Assembly: GCA_022865625.1 (NCBI GenBank)
Contig: JALHTB010000205.1
Coordinates: 1-20,969, forward strand
Direction: 5' to 3'
DNA from: Candidatus Bathyarchaeota archaeon
GTDB taxonomy: Archaea > Thermoproteota > Bathyarchaeia > 40CM-2-53-6 > FEN-987
Length of the DNA: 20,969 nucleotides
Positions 7,313 through 12,850 of this stretch are shown piece by piece. Positions within the stretch are counted from its first letter, which is position 1. Each line of letters begins with the position of its first letter. The translations under genes and the position numbers were made by a program. The notes below the pieces were generated by a model. The model was not told where the DNA came from. It saw only the letters and a list, made by a program, of their open reading frames with translations, and did not search any database.

Positions 7313-8413
7313 CTATGCAGCCCCCAGAGTCCCGAACGGACCGAAGAGCGACTTCCTCAAGCTGAATCTTGGAGCGATCCTCAGCCCATGTGTGAAGGCC
7401 AAGTAGCGTTGTACGGCAATCACATCGCTTGCGGTGAATGTTGAGAAGATGTGAGCGAGCCTGAGCGTCTCCGGATAGCCCTGCATTATGACGTCGCTAG
7501 CGATGAGTCGATTCATCGCCTCCACGCACTTGTCCTGTGAGACCTCTCTGTCGACGTCCAAGCGGAAGGCGAATCCGTCTTCGACCAGTTTGGCGACGTA
7601 GACGTGTCCCGCCAGTTGGACAGGATGAGCTTCGAATTGTTTCGTGACCACTTGGTCAACGTCAAAGATGCATGGAGCTGGCGATCCGGAGACTAGAGAA
7701 GTGATCCTCTTCCCGAATGCGCAGAGTTTTGTGCTCTTCGAGAAGCCTGCTACGACGTTGGCTCGTTCTCTCGCCGATTTCAGGATTCGAGTCAGATGGG
7801 CAGTCGGGTTGTCTGGAGTTCCGACCGTAAGTGAACCGTCAAAGAGGATGATAGCGTCTCCGAATGAGACACAGATCTCCCTCTGGATCCAGCGTTCAAG
7901 TGTGTTGCGTAAGCGGCTTATCGCGCGTTCAGTGAACATCTGATCTGGTCCGAGGGCGAGTGAGCCAATCGAAGATTCTGTGTGCATTCCGTGCCCGAGG
8001 TGGAAGGCCAGGGGGCCGCATCTAACATACTCGTAGCCTTGATCAGATCTCCAAACCACCGCTCCTCTAATCGCAACCAAGACCCCGGTTTCCGTCTCTC
8101 CAATCTTGAGACTCGAGACATCCACCGCTACCACGTTGGATCTCGTGGACGGATTCAGAGGAATAGTCCTGAGACTTTCAAGATCATCGGTAACTAGGAC
8201 TGAGGTTGCGTCTGAGGACTCATCGTCGACGGCCATGTCGAACAACGAGACTTCTCGAGGACTGAATGCTCCGCCGCTTAGTTGCTGCATTGACCTGCTG
8301 CTCAGCTCCACGAGAAATGAGGGGAGCAGAGAGTGTTCTCTCTGTTCAAGTCGAAGCGAATTGCTTATCTCGTCTATCGAAGCATGTGTAATTTGGGTGC
8401 GGTGGATCACCAA
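7313..8413 (-). CDS. nurA: NurA 5'-3' nuclease
   Basis: The 366-residue protein is an RNase H-like NurA-family nuclease. The motif I acid is D98 in VVAVDVSS and the second motif is ILFDGSL with D192. The basic strip CAFGKR follows, then VAKLVEDGFAFRLDVDRE, and the C-terminal ETLRLAHIFSTF with H321; these are the family's metal-binding positions in order. With HerA it degrades the 5' strand at DNA breaks. The start is TTG at 8413 (next option GTG at 8410), with GGTGAG a few bases upstream. The gene sits between two winged-helix genes and herA in one operon. An 86-base gap with a strong hairpin separates it from the upstream gene. No Mre11 or Rad50, the usual partners in thermophiles, is in the window. 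Confidence 0.85.
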   Translation of the reverse strand: MVIHRTQITHASIDEISNSLRLEQREHSLLPSFLVELSSRSMQQLSGGAFSPREVSLFDMAVDDESSDATSVLVTDDLESLRTIPLNPSTRSNVVAVDVSSLKIGETETGVLVAIRGAVVWRSDQGYEYVRCGPLAFHLGHGMHTESSIGSLALGPDQMFTERAISRLRNTLERWIQREICVSFGDAIILFDGSLTVGTPDNPTAHLTRILKSARERANVVAGFSKSTKLCAFGKRITSLVSGSPAPCIFDVDQVVTKQFEAHPVQLAGHVYVAKLVEDGFAFRLDVDREVSQDKCVEAMNRLIASDVIMQGYPETLRLAHIFSTFTASDVIAVQRYLAFTHGLRIAPRFSLRKSLFGPFGTLGAA

Positions 8414-8430
8414 ATTCTCACCCCCCTGTT

Positions 8431-8454
8431 ACGGGAGCTGCCAGAAGCTCCCGT
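8431..8454 (-). promoter_or_regulatory. Perfect 9-bp inverted repeat upstream of nurA
   Basis: ACGGGAGCT (8431-8439) and AGCTCCCGT (8446-8454) flank a 6-base loop in the gap between winged-helix gene B and nurA. It has no T-run on either side, so a classic terminator is less likely. An operator, RNA-processing site or attenuator that sets NurA-HerA level relative to the winged-helix proteins is plausible. Confidence 0.45.
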
Positions 8455-8499
8455 TGCCGCCGCACCCGATTCTATTCAAACCTGATGCGGCAGCGACTC

Positions 8500-9021
8500 T
8501 CAGATTTTCTGAGAGGTCCCTCCTTCGGAGCCGTTCTGCGAAACCTGGAGCTCCTGTTCTATCTTCATGATGCCTGCTGTCGCGATCCGGTAGGTCCCAC
8601 GTGCAGCTCGTTCGATGAGGCCTTGTTTCTGAAGTTCGGCGATCGTGTTCCTCACTGTCTTGAGTGCCTTTCCCACGGACCTAGCGATCTCTTCAGCGTA
8701 CAGTTCATCGCTTGCTCGCTTCTGGAACTTGCTTGAGACATGTGCTCCGAGGAGAACTGCGGTGATCGCCTTCTCTGCTGGCAAGTCTTCTCGCAGGAGA
8801 AGAACCTGCCCGTCAGGAGCAATCTTCACGATCCTCGAAAGTGAGTTGATCAATTTTCCATATTCTGGAGTGTATAGAAGTCTTGAGGCAGCATCGTATG
8901 CTGGGATGACTCGTGAGACAAACGCCATTACCTCCTGTAATACTTGATCTGGAGTTCCGCTGGCAGAGTGCCTCAGTTCACCGAATTCCAGCTCTACTGT
9001 GAGATTCTTCTCTCCACTCAT
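8500..9021 (-). CDS. Winged-helix protein B of the HerA-NurA operon
   Basis: The 173-residue protein has two parts. The N-terminal region (about 6-95) has the pattern LTVELEFGELRHSASGTPDQV, a predicted helix, a strand pair and PDGQVLLLRE. The C-terminal winged helix (about 100-155) reads LPAEKAITAVLLGA, SDELYAEEIARSVGKALKTV, LQKQGLIERAARGTYRIATAGI. It is clearly related to the proteins encoded at 9028-9525 and 10126-10638. The function is unknown; a DNA-binding regulator or an accessory DNA-repair subunit are the obvious choices. ATG at 9021 lies 6 bases after the stop of gene A, so the two are translated from one message. It lies just upstream of nurA and herA. Confidence 0.75.
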   Translation of the reverse strand: MSGEKNLTVELEFGELRHSASGTPDQVLQEVMAFVSRVIPAYDAASRLLYTPEYGKLINSLSRIVKIAPDGQVLLLREDLPAEKAITAVLLGAHVSSKFQKRASDELYAEEIARSVGKALKTVRNTIAELQKQGLIERAARGTYRIATAGIMKIEQELQVSQNGSEGGTSQKI

Positions 9022-9027
9022 TTCTCA

Positions 9028-9525
9028 TCAACCCTTGAGCTTTGGAAGCACATCTTGTCTGAACCGATGCAGCCCGAAAGTTGTCACTCGATATTCGCCT
9101 TTTCCGGTTCTCTCGACAAGCCCTTCGCCGGACAACTCGCTCAACCTGCCGGCCACTGTTCCGGAGCCTTTGCCGGTGAAGGAGATCAGGTCAGATGCGA
9201 GAAGCGTCTCCTTTTCTGATCTCCCGGTTTCGAAGCCAACCTTGGCCCGCACAAGGTAGAGCAAGACCAATTCACGATCTGTCAACGCCTCGGGTGGTGT
9301 TAGCACCACTACGCCTTCAGGGGTGACTGCGAGGACCCCAGCAGCGTCTTTGAGGAAATCTGCAAAGTTGACTGAGAGCGTGATTCTTGAGACGACATCG
9401 AGGGCCGGGATGGCTTCTGACAGAAACTGAAAGACAGCTTTGAAGACTTCGTCTGGACTGCCTTTGATTGTCTTCTCGATGTCGCGGTATCTTATCGTGA
9501 CTTCGACATGTGTTTGCGTGCTCAA
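9028..9525 (-). CDS. Winged-helix protein A, first gene of the HerA-NurA operon
   Basis: From TTG at 9525 the protein is 165 residues, the same size as its relatives. The N-terminal part reads THVEVTIRYRDIEKTIKGSP, then a helix (DEVFKAVFQFLSEAIPALD) and TPEGVVVLTPPEAL. The C-terminal winged helix includes LTDRELVLLYLVRA, ASDLISFTGKGSGTVAGRLS and GEGLVERTGKGEYRVTTFGL. The frame stays open up to 9705, but the extra 60 residues are basic, cysteine-containing and unlike the relatives, and they run across the promoter region; the TTG follows an AGAGG site. In proteins A and B the G(S/T)PD motif lies about 20 residues after the start, which supports this choice. Function unknown; a regulator of this operon is one possibility. 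Confidence 0.7.
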   Translation of the reverse strand: MSTQTHVEVTIRYRDIEKTIKGSPDEVFKAVFQFLSEAIPALDVVSRITLSVNFADFLKDAAGVLAVTPEGVVVLTPPEALTDRELVLLYLVRAKVGFETGRSEKETLLASDLISFTGKGSGTVAGRLSELSGEGLVERTGKGEYRVTTFGLHRFRQDVLPKLKG

Positions 9526-9837
9526 TTGCTTGGCCTCTGAGATCTCAACCTGAACTGCAGCAGATCGCTCCAGTAGATTACCTTCACATCTATGATGATC
9601 TTGCACTCTAAAAGCTCTTCTGCGATCGCCCCTTCGGGATGAGTAACACCTTGCATATTGCAGAGCGGGCCGCTCAGCTATGCCCGCAGGCGAAAACGAT
9701 CCCACATGATTCGATTATTCCGCTAGGTGTTACTCAGCATCAATTCACTTTCACTCAGAAAGAATGGAGAGCATAACTGAGCCTCACACGCAAAGCTCAT
9801 ATTGATGGCGCTTCACTGGGTCTTGTAGGAAGGATCA
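9526..9837. promoter_or_regulatory. Divergent promoter region with a 12-bp inverted repeat
   Basis: These 312 bases separate winged-helix gene A (minus) from the small winged-helix gene (plus). TGAGTAACACCT at 9640-9651 and its exact reverse complement AGGTGTTACTCA at 9725-9736 stand 73 bases apart. A TATA-like GCTTTTAGAG on the minus strand lies at about 9606-9615, between the operator-like arm and gene A. Two identical sites in opposite orientation in a divergent promoter suggest a dimeric regulator bound at both, possibly one of the winged-helix proteins next to it. This is inference. Confidence 0.5.
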
Positions 9838-10158
9838 TTGAGGTACAACGAGCTCAAGACCGCAATCCTGCAGGTACTGACTACCGAGGGCTGGTGTGAC
9901 AGCAACCGGGTCATAGAGCGTGCACGGTCAGAACTGAGGCTTCCTGCCACACCTCGCGCCATCAGGATGGCCCTTCTGCGGTACCACCGATACGGACTTC
10001 TGCACAGGGAATGGAGAAGTGGCGAGTACTCCTACAGACTCTCAGATAGAGGAGCACGAAGACTGGTCTGGCTGAGAGGACTTGCGACCAATCAGCCGGC
10101 AGATGTTGCTGCTTCGAAGAAGCTCTCAGGTCTGGATCGATCGGGCCCCTCTCAATGA
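9838..10158 (+). CDS. Small winged-helix DNA-binding protein
   Basis: The 106-residue protein reads as a winged helix over about residues 3-80: RYNELKTAILQVL, then SNRVIERARSELRLPATPRA (turn and recognition helix), then ALLRYHRYGLLHREW and a wing strand YSYRLSDRGARRLVWL. It lacks the N-terminal domain of the three neighbouring winged-helix proteins and is not obviously their close relative. The start is TTG at 9838; the in-frame ATG at 9805 runs into a stop before it. AGGAAGGATCA stands just upstream. Its 3' end overlaps the convergent gene at 10126-10638 by 33 bases. A role as a transcription regulator is inferred from the fold only. Confidence 0.65.
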   Translation: MRYNELKTAILQVLTTEGWCDSNRVIERARSELRLPATPRAIRMALLRYHRYGLLHREWRSGEYSYRLSDRGARRLVWLRGLATNQPADVAASKKLSGLDRSGPSQ

Positions 10159-10638
10159 GGAAATAACCTCCGCCCTTACCCACTGTAGTCCGGCGCCGGA
10201 CAGCGAGTATCGTCCTTTCTCCGTGATGAGTTTCCCTTCTTTCCGCAACTCGCTTGCTCGTGCTCTTATCACGTGAGGTTTCGTGGTCTTCCAGCTTGCA
10301 TTGAGAAGTTCGCTCAGCTCCTTGTCGCCCAGGGGAGTTGGTTGCGCTTTGAAGAGTACTAGGCATATGGCCTCTTTCGCTGTTAGCGAGTCGAATGGAA
10401 TTGTGAAGTGTGGCTTTCCGTCAGGTCCTGTCTCGAGGATCCCTTCCAAGTCCTCGCTGGCCGCGGACTCTGCAAACACAGGTGTAGGTCGAGCATCTTC
10501 CTGTACCATGCTGGAGTGGGCTGGCTGTTCGGCCATGAGTTCCTCAAACTTCTCTTTGACGTATTCAGCGTCTCCTTCAAGCTCGACCTCGAAGTTGCCT
10601 CGTCTGATTCGGAACCTTAGTCTGTTCTCAGCTGACAA
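10126..10638 (-). CDS. Winged-helix protein C, relative of the HerA-NurA operon proteins
   Basis: The 170-residue protein is the third member of the local family. The N-terminal part (RLRFRIRRGNFEVELEGDAE) carries the G-x-x-E-Y/V start of the domain. The middle (about 40-75) is a Pro/Ala/Ser/Glu-rich linker where A and B have a folded helix-strand segment. The C-terminal winged helix reads LTAKEAICLVLFKAQ, LGDKELSELLNASWKTTKPH, LRKEGKLITEKGRYSLSGAG. The start is TTG at 10638; no ATG precedes the domain. It is a single-gene unit on the same strand as the HerA-NurA operon, about 600 bases upstream of gene A, with an A/T-rich block at about 10670-10680 as a possible promoter. Function unknown. 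Confidence 0.7.
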   Translation of the reverse strand: MSAENRLRFRIRRGNFEVELEGDAEYVKEKFEELMAEQPAHSSMVQEDARPTPVFAESAASEDLEGILETGPDGKPHFTIPFDSLTAKEAICLVLFKAQPTPLGDKELSELLNASWKTTKPHVIRARASELRKEGKLITEKGRYSLSGAGLQWVRAEVISSLRGARSIQT

Positions 10639-10703
10639 GCAGATCAGCAGAGACTAGCACAATGACCTCTTTTTGCTTTTGCCTTGCCTAAGCGAATGCT
10701 GAC

Positions 10704-11294
10704 TTATCGCCAGCCTCTCTTCACCAGTTTCTTCAGCTTCGACATCCAAGTTGGGAGGTCGGCCTTGACGAGTATTGAGGCGATCAGTATCGATGCGACC
10801 GCGGTGACCATGATATACTCGTTCGAGGGGAGGATCGTCTGAAGCCTCAGGGCCGACTGCCGGCCCAAGTACGCTCCTCCCACGGACACCAAGGCCTTGC
10901 CCGTCAGATATGCAATGAAGAACTTCACAGGAGAATACTGGGCCATCCCCAGCGGAATCACGATAGGGTCATCGGGGATTGGAGAAGCAGCGGCCACAAA
11001 AGCTGCGAGCGCTCCCCATCGCCCGAGGTATCCACCGTAGGATCGGAGTTTCTCTGCCTTGCTTCCGGTCTTTGAGCCAAGATGGGATGCGACATAGTAG
11101 TGGGCTGTCTTTGCGATAGAAGCAGCAATGGCTACAGCCAAGCCCACGAAGAGAGGATTCATGACGGGGAAGAGAAAGGTGATAGCGCCTGCAAGGATCA
11201 TGTTTGACGGCGACGTGAAAGGGAGTAGATTCACGGCTAAGCTGATTACGAAAACGCCCAAGTATCCGTACGTTGCCAGCAAGTCCTCGAACAA
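10704..11294 (-). CDS. VTT-domain (SNARE-associated / DedA-like) membrane protein
   Basis: The 196-residue protein has about five hydrophobic segments. The VTT-type core is present: NLLPFTSPSNMILAGA near the N-terminus, AIAASIAKTAHYYVASHLG, a central AASPIPDDPIVIPLGMAQYS loop (about 103-122) entering the membrane, and FFIAYLTGKALVSVGGAYLG. This follows the YqaA-like small VTT proteins rather than full-length DedA. Family members help lipid scrambling or transport, but the substrate here is unknown. The start is TTG at 11294; an in-frame TAG lies 18 bases upstream and no ATG or GTG intervenes. A TATA-like GAAAATATTGG on the minus strand lies at about 11340-11350. The C-terminal tail is basic. 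Confidence 0.75.
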   Translation of the reverse strand: MFEDLLATYGYLGVFVISLAVNLLPFTSPSNMILAGAITFLFPVMNPLFVGLAVAIAASIAKTAHYYVASHLGSKTGSKAEKLRSYGGYLGRWGALAAFVAAASPIPDDPIVIPLGMAQYSPVKFFIAYLTGKALVSVGGAYLGRQSALRLQTILPSNEYIMVTAVASILIASILVKADLPTWMSKLKKLVKRGWR

Positions 11295-11413
11295 GAGTCC
11301 ACGAACCTATCAGCACGACCAGCGCCAGAACACAACATCCAATATTTTCGTGTTGCGTTGATGTCTCAAGAAGCGTTTTCCTCTGCGTTTCGTCTGGCAG
11401 AAGATTGAGATTG

Positions 11414-11420
11414 TTAAATA
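11414..11420 (+). promoter_or_regulatory. TATA box of the tRNA-Gly gene
   Basis: TTAAATA is centred about 33 bases before the first base of the tRNA, the normal archaeal distance. Confidence 0.6.
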
Positions 11421-11479
11421 CATGTGTGCAGATACGGCTGAAGCCGTGTGCGGCCGTAGTCTAGCCTGGTCTAGGACAT

Positions 11480-11493
11480 AGCCTAGCGTCCAA
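11480..11493 (+). other. Non-canonical 14-base tRNA intron (between positions 27 and 28)
   Basis: GGAC (11474-11477) can pair with GTCC (11488-11491) as the 4-bp central helix, with three-base bulges AT|A and AA|T at the two cuts and a tiny inner hairpin (GC/GC around CTA). The outer helix is weak (GGTC 11468-11471 with GGCC 11495-11498), so the motif is relaxed. This cut gives a perfect 5-bp anticodon stem; moving it one base does not. Confidence 0.75.
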
Positions 11494-11503
11494 TGGCCTT
11501 CCA

Positions 11504-11520
11504 CCCGTTCATGGGAAGAA
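11504..11520 (+). other. Canonical 17-base tRNA intron (between positions 37 and 38)
   Basis: The bulge-helix-bulge motif is complete: outer helix TGGC/GCCA; central helix CTTC (11498-11501) with GAAG (11515-11518); 5' bulge CA|C; 3' bulge AA|A (11519-11521); inner pair CC/GG around a 6-base loop. Cuts after 11503 and 11520 leave a normal 7-base anticodon loop. Confidence 0.85.
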
Positions 11521-11685
11521 AGCCAACGACCCGGGTCCGAATCCCGGCGGCCGCACCATCTAGACAATAATGCGTAGACAATGAGTCAGAATTGCCAGTT
11601 CAAATATGGCTGCCCGTGCCAAGAGTGCCACGCACATCCATGGTATACGATGACTCACGCCTTTTCCGCGTTGACTAGAACTTTC

Positions 11686-11727
11686 AAAGCGGCTCCTCTT
11701 TCCAGAAAAGCGGCACCTCTTTGCAGA
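11686..11727 (+). repeat. Two tandem 21-bp units
   Basis: Unit 1 (11686-11706) and unit 2 (11707-11727) differ at two positions; both begin AAAGCGGC and contain CCTCTTT. The unit is a multiple of three and would encode KAAPL(S/C)R twice in the plus-strand frame there. Confidence 0.7.
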
Positions 11728-11915
11728 ATGTGGTCTTGTATCATGCCACGCGCGCCGCAATGTACTCGGACGGCATCCGCTCCCAGACCTTAGCCCCGAA
11801 CATGCAAGGACGATCCAATCCCAGACCAGATCCACTAAGAGCGTTTTGACTCGCCGCGGCTGCGTAGAGCGGTGTCTCGGCGGGTAACAGTTGGGGATCA
11901 CAAGATTCCGCAACC

Positions 11916-12116
11916 ATGGACGCTTACCACCAATCAATTGCCAACACCCGGCCGAAGAGAGAGAATCGTCCGATCGAAGCCCCCTGTAGAGCTTCGGTAT
12001 CTGTGGATGACATTACTGTTGCCAGGATCTCTGCCGCGTTTGAGAAGAAGGGTTTTCGGGTTCAGAGCGCTGTAGGTTCGCAACTGGAATTCAACATTTG
12101 TCGCAAAACGACGTAA
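11916..12116 (+). CDS. Possible 66-residue protein of unknown function
   Basis: ATG to TAA gives 66 residues. The second half, SVDDITVARISAAFEKKGFR followed by VQSAVGSQLEFNIC, looks like a helix followed by a strand pair and has reasonable codon use. The first half is less convincing, and no clear ribosome-binding site stands before the ATG. It ends 32 bases before the VOC gene on the same strand. It may be a real small protein, or the tail of a decayed gene whose upstream part has been lost. Confidence 0.3.
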   Translation: MDAYHQSIANTRPKRENRPIEAPCRASVSVDDITVARISAAFEKKGFRVQSAVGSQLEFNICRKTT

Positions 12117-12148
12117 CGCACTAATTTTCGTGAGGCCAAGTTGAAGTT

Positions 12149-12517
12149 ATGAAACTTCAGCCTGTGAGTGTGGCAGTCGTCGTCTCCGACAAGAAACGCG
12201 CCGCGGACTGGTATATAGAGAAACTGGGCCTTGACATCCTCATGAATCAGGGGCACGTAGTTGTTGTCGGACGGAAAGAAGGCGGCCTACAGCTCCACCT
12301 CTGCCAGCATGACGAGAGCGGCCCAGAGGGAAAACTTGAACCGGGGAACAGTGGCATCCTTTTCTTCACGGACAAGGGCATGACGGAGGCTTGCGGGGAG
12401 CTAGCCAATCGAGGCGTGAAACTCACTCAGCCGCCGAAGAAGGACGAGTTCGGATGGAACTGCCGATTCACCGATCCAGATGGCAACGAGTTCACTCTTA
12501 TGTCATCCGAGGATTAA
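12149..12517 (+). CDS. VOC (glyoxalase/bleomycin-resistance fold) protein
   Basis: The 122-residue protein is a single VOC domain. It starts with a strand (VSVAVVVSD), the helix KKRAADWYIEKLGLDI, a GLQLHLCQH strand with a metal-ligand-type His, and ends FTDPDGNEFTLMSSED, the typical closing strand with the conserved Glu. VOC proteins of this size act as dimeric metalloenzymes (isomerases, dioxygenases) or bind small ligands; the reaction here cannot be read. The ATG lies about 30 bases after an AT-rich block (ACTAATTTTCG), consistent with a short leader. A 6-bp inverted repeat (12589-12601) follows the stop by about 70 bases. Confidence 0.75.
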   Translation: MKLQPVSVAVVVSDKKRAADWYIEKLGLDILMNQGHVVVVGRKEGGLQLHLCQHDESGPEGKLEPGNSGILFFTDKGMTEACGELANRGVKLTQPPKKDEFGWNCRFTDPDGNEFTLMSSED

Positions 12518-12850
12518 CCACGTCACTGCATGCAATAGAATCTTCAATCACTCGATTTGCACAGAATTTCTGTCAGATTAGCTGACCTAGAGCTAAGCTC
12601 TCAAACCGCGAGTACTTGGTTAGGGTTGCTGAAGTGGAGTGATCAAGCTTCTAGAGTCAAAGAACAACAATACCGATTCTGGCGACAAGAATGTGTGTGG
12701 GTCTAGTGGTGCGGGCATGCGATTTGAACCATTTTCAACTATGAGTATCGTCCTCGCGCGTCAGCTATATCGCACAACATCGGTTCTGATTGTTCCGGTT
12801 CGTTAGTGTATCTACCCATATCGAGTGTTCCTTTTGACGTGTTTGGGCCG
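12518..12850. other. Intergenic stretch with a short inverted repeat and a tRNA-3'-end-like fragment
   Basis: No gene is visible in these 333 bases. AGAGCT-A-AGCTCT (12589-12601) is a small perfect inverted repeat. On the minus strand, 12730-12707 reads GGTTCAAATCG then GCCCGCACCA, like the T loop and CCA end of a tRNA. Its T stem does not pair and no matching 5' half lies nearby, so I do not call a tRNA gene. Confidence 0.4.

Larger units (their letters stand above)
11450..11558 (+). tRNA. tRNA-Gly(TCC) interrupted by two introns
   Basis: The acceptor stem GCGGCCG (11450-11456) pairs perfectly with CGGCCGC (11548-11554), followed by discriminator A and an encoded CCA. The D arm is GTCT/GGAC (11459-11462, 11474-11477). 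The T arm is CCGGG, loop TCCGAAT, CCCGG (11531-11547). The anticodon stem forms only if 11480-11493 is removed: TTGGC (11479 joined to 11494-11497) then pairs perfectly with GCCAA (11522-11526). The loop then reads C-T-TCC-A and continues with A after removal of 11504-11520, giving anticodon TCC (11500-11502) behind T33. The joined molecule is 75 bases plus CCA. The GCGGCCG acceptor is typical of archaeal glycine tRNAs. Confidence 0.9.
11559..12148. other. Gene-poor stretch with a tandem 21-bp repeat
   Basis: No convincing gene fills these 590 bases. The longer minus-strand frame (11560-11937) is full of Arg, Ser, Pro and Cys with no domain pattern. The plus-strand frame at 11581-11793 carries a Cys cluster (CQFKYGCPCQEC) but then turns into low-complexity sequence. 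The stretch holds a two-unit 21-bp tandem repeat and a possible small gene, both listed separately. Confidence 0.5.

Noticed and set aside
9526..9705. 60-residue N-terminal extension of winged-helix protein A
   Set aside because: Relatives start at the equivalent of TTG 9525; the extension crosses the promoter and the inverted repeat and looks non-coding.
11560..11937. 125-residue minus-strand frame
   Set aside because: Composition dominated by Arg, Ser, Pro and Trp with no motif, no ribosome-binding site, and it abuts the tRNA; judged non-coding.
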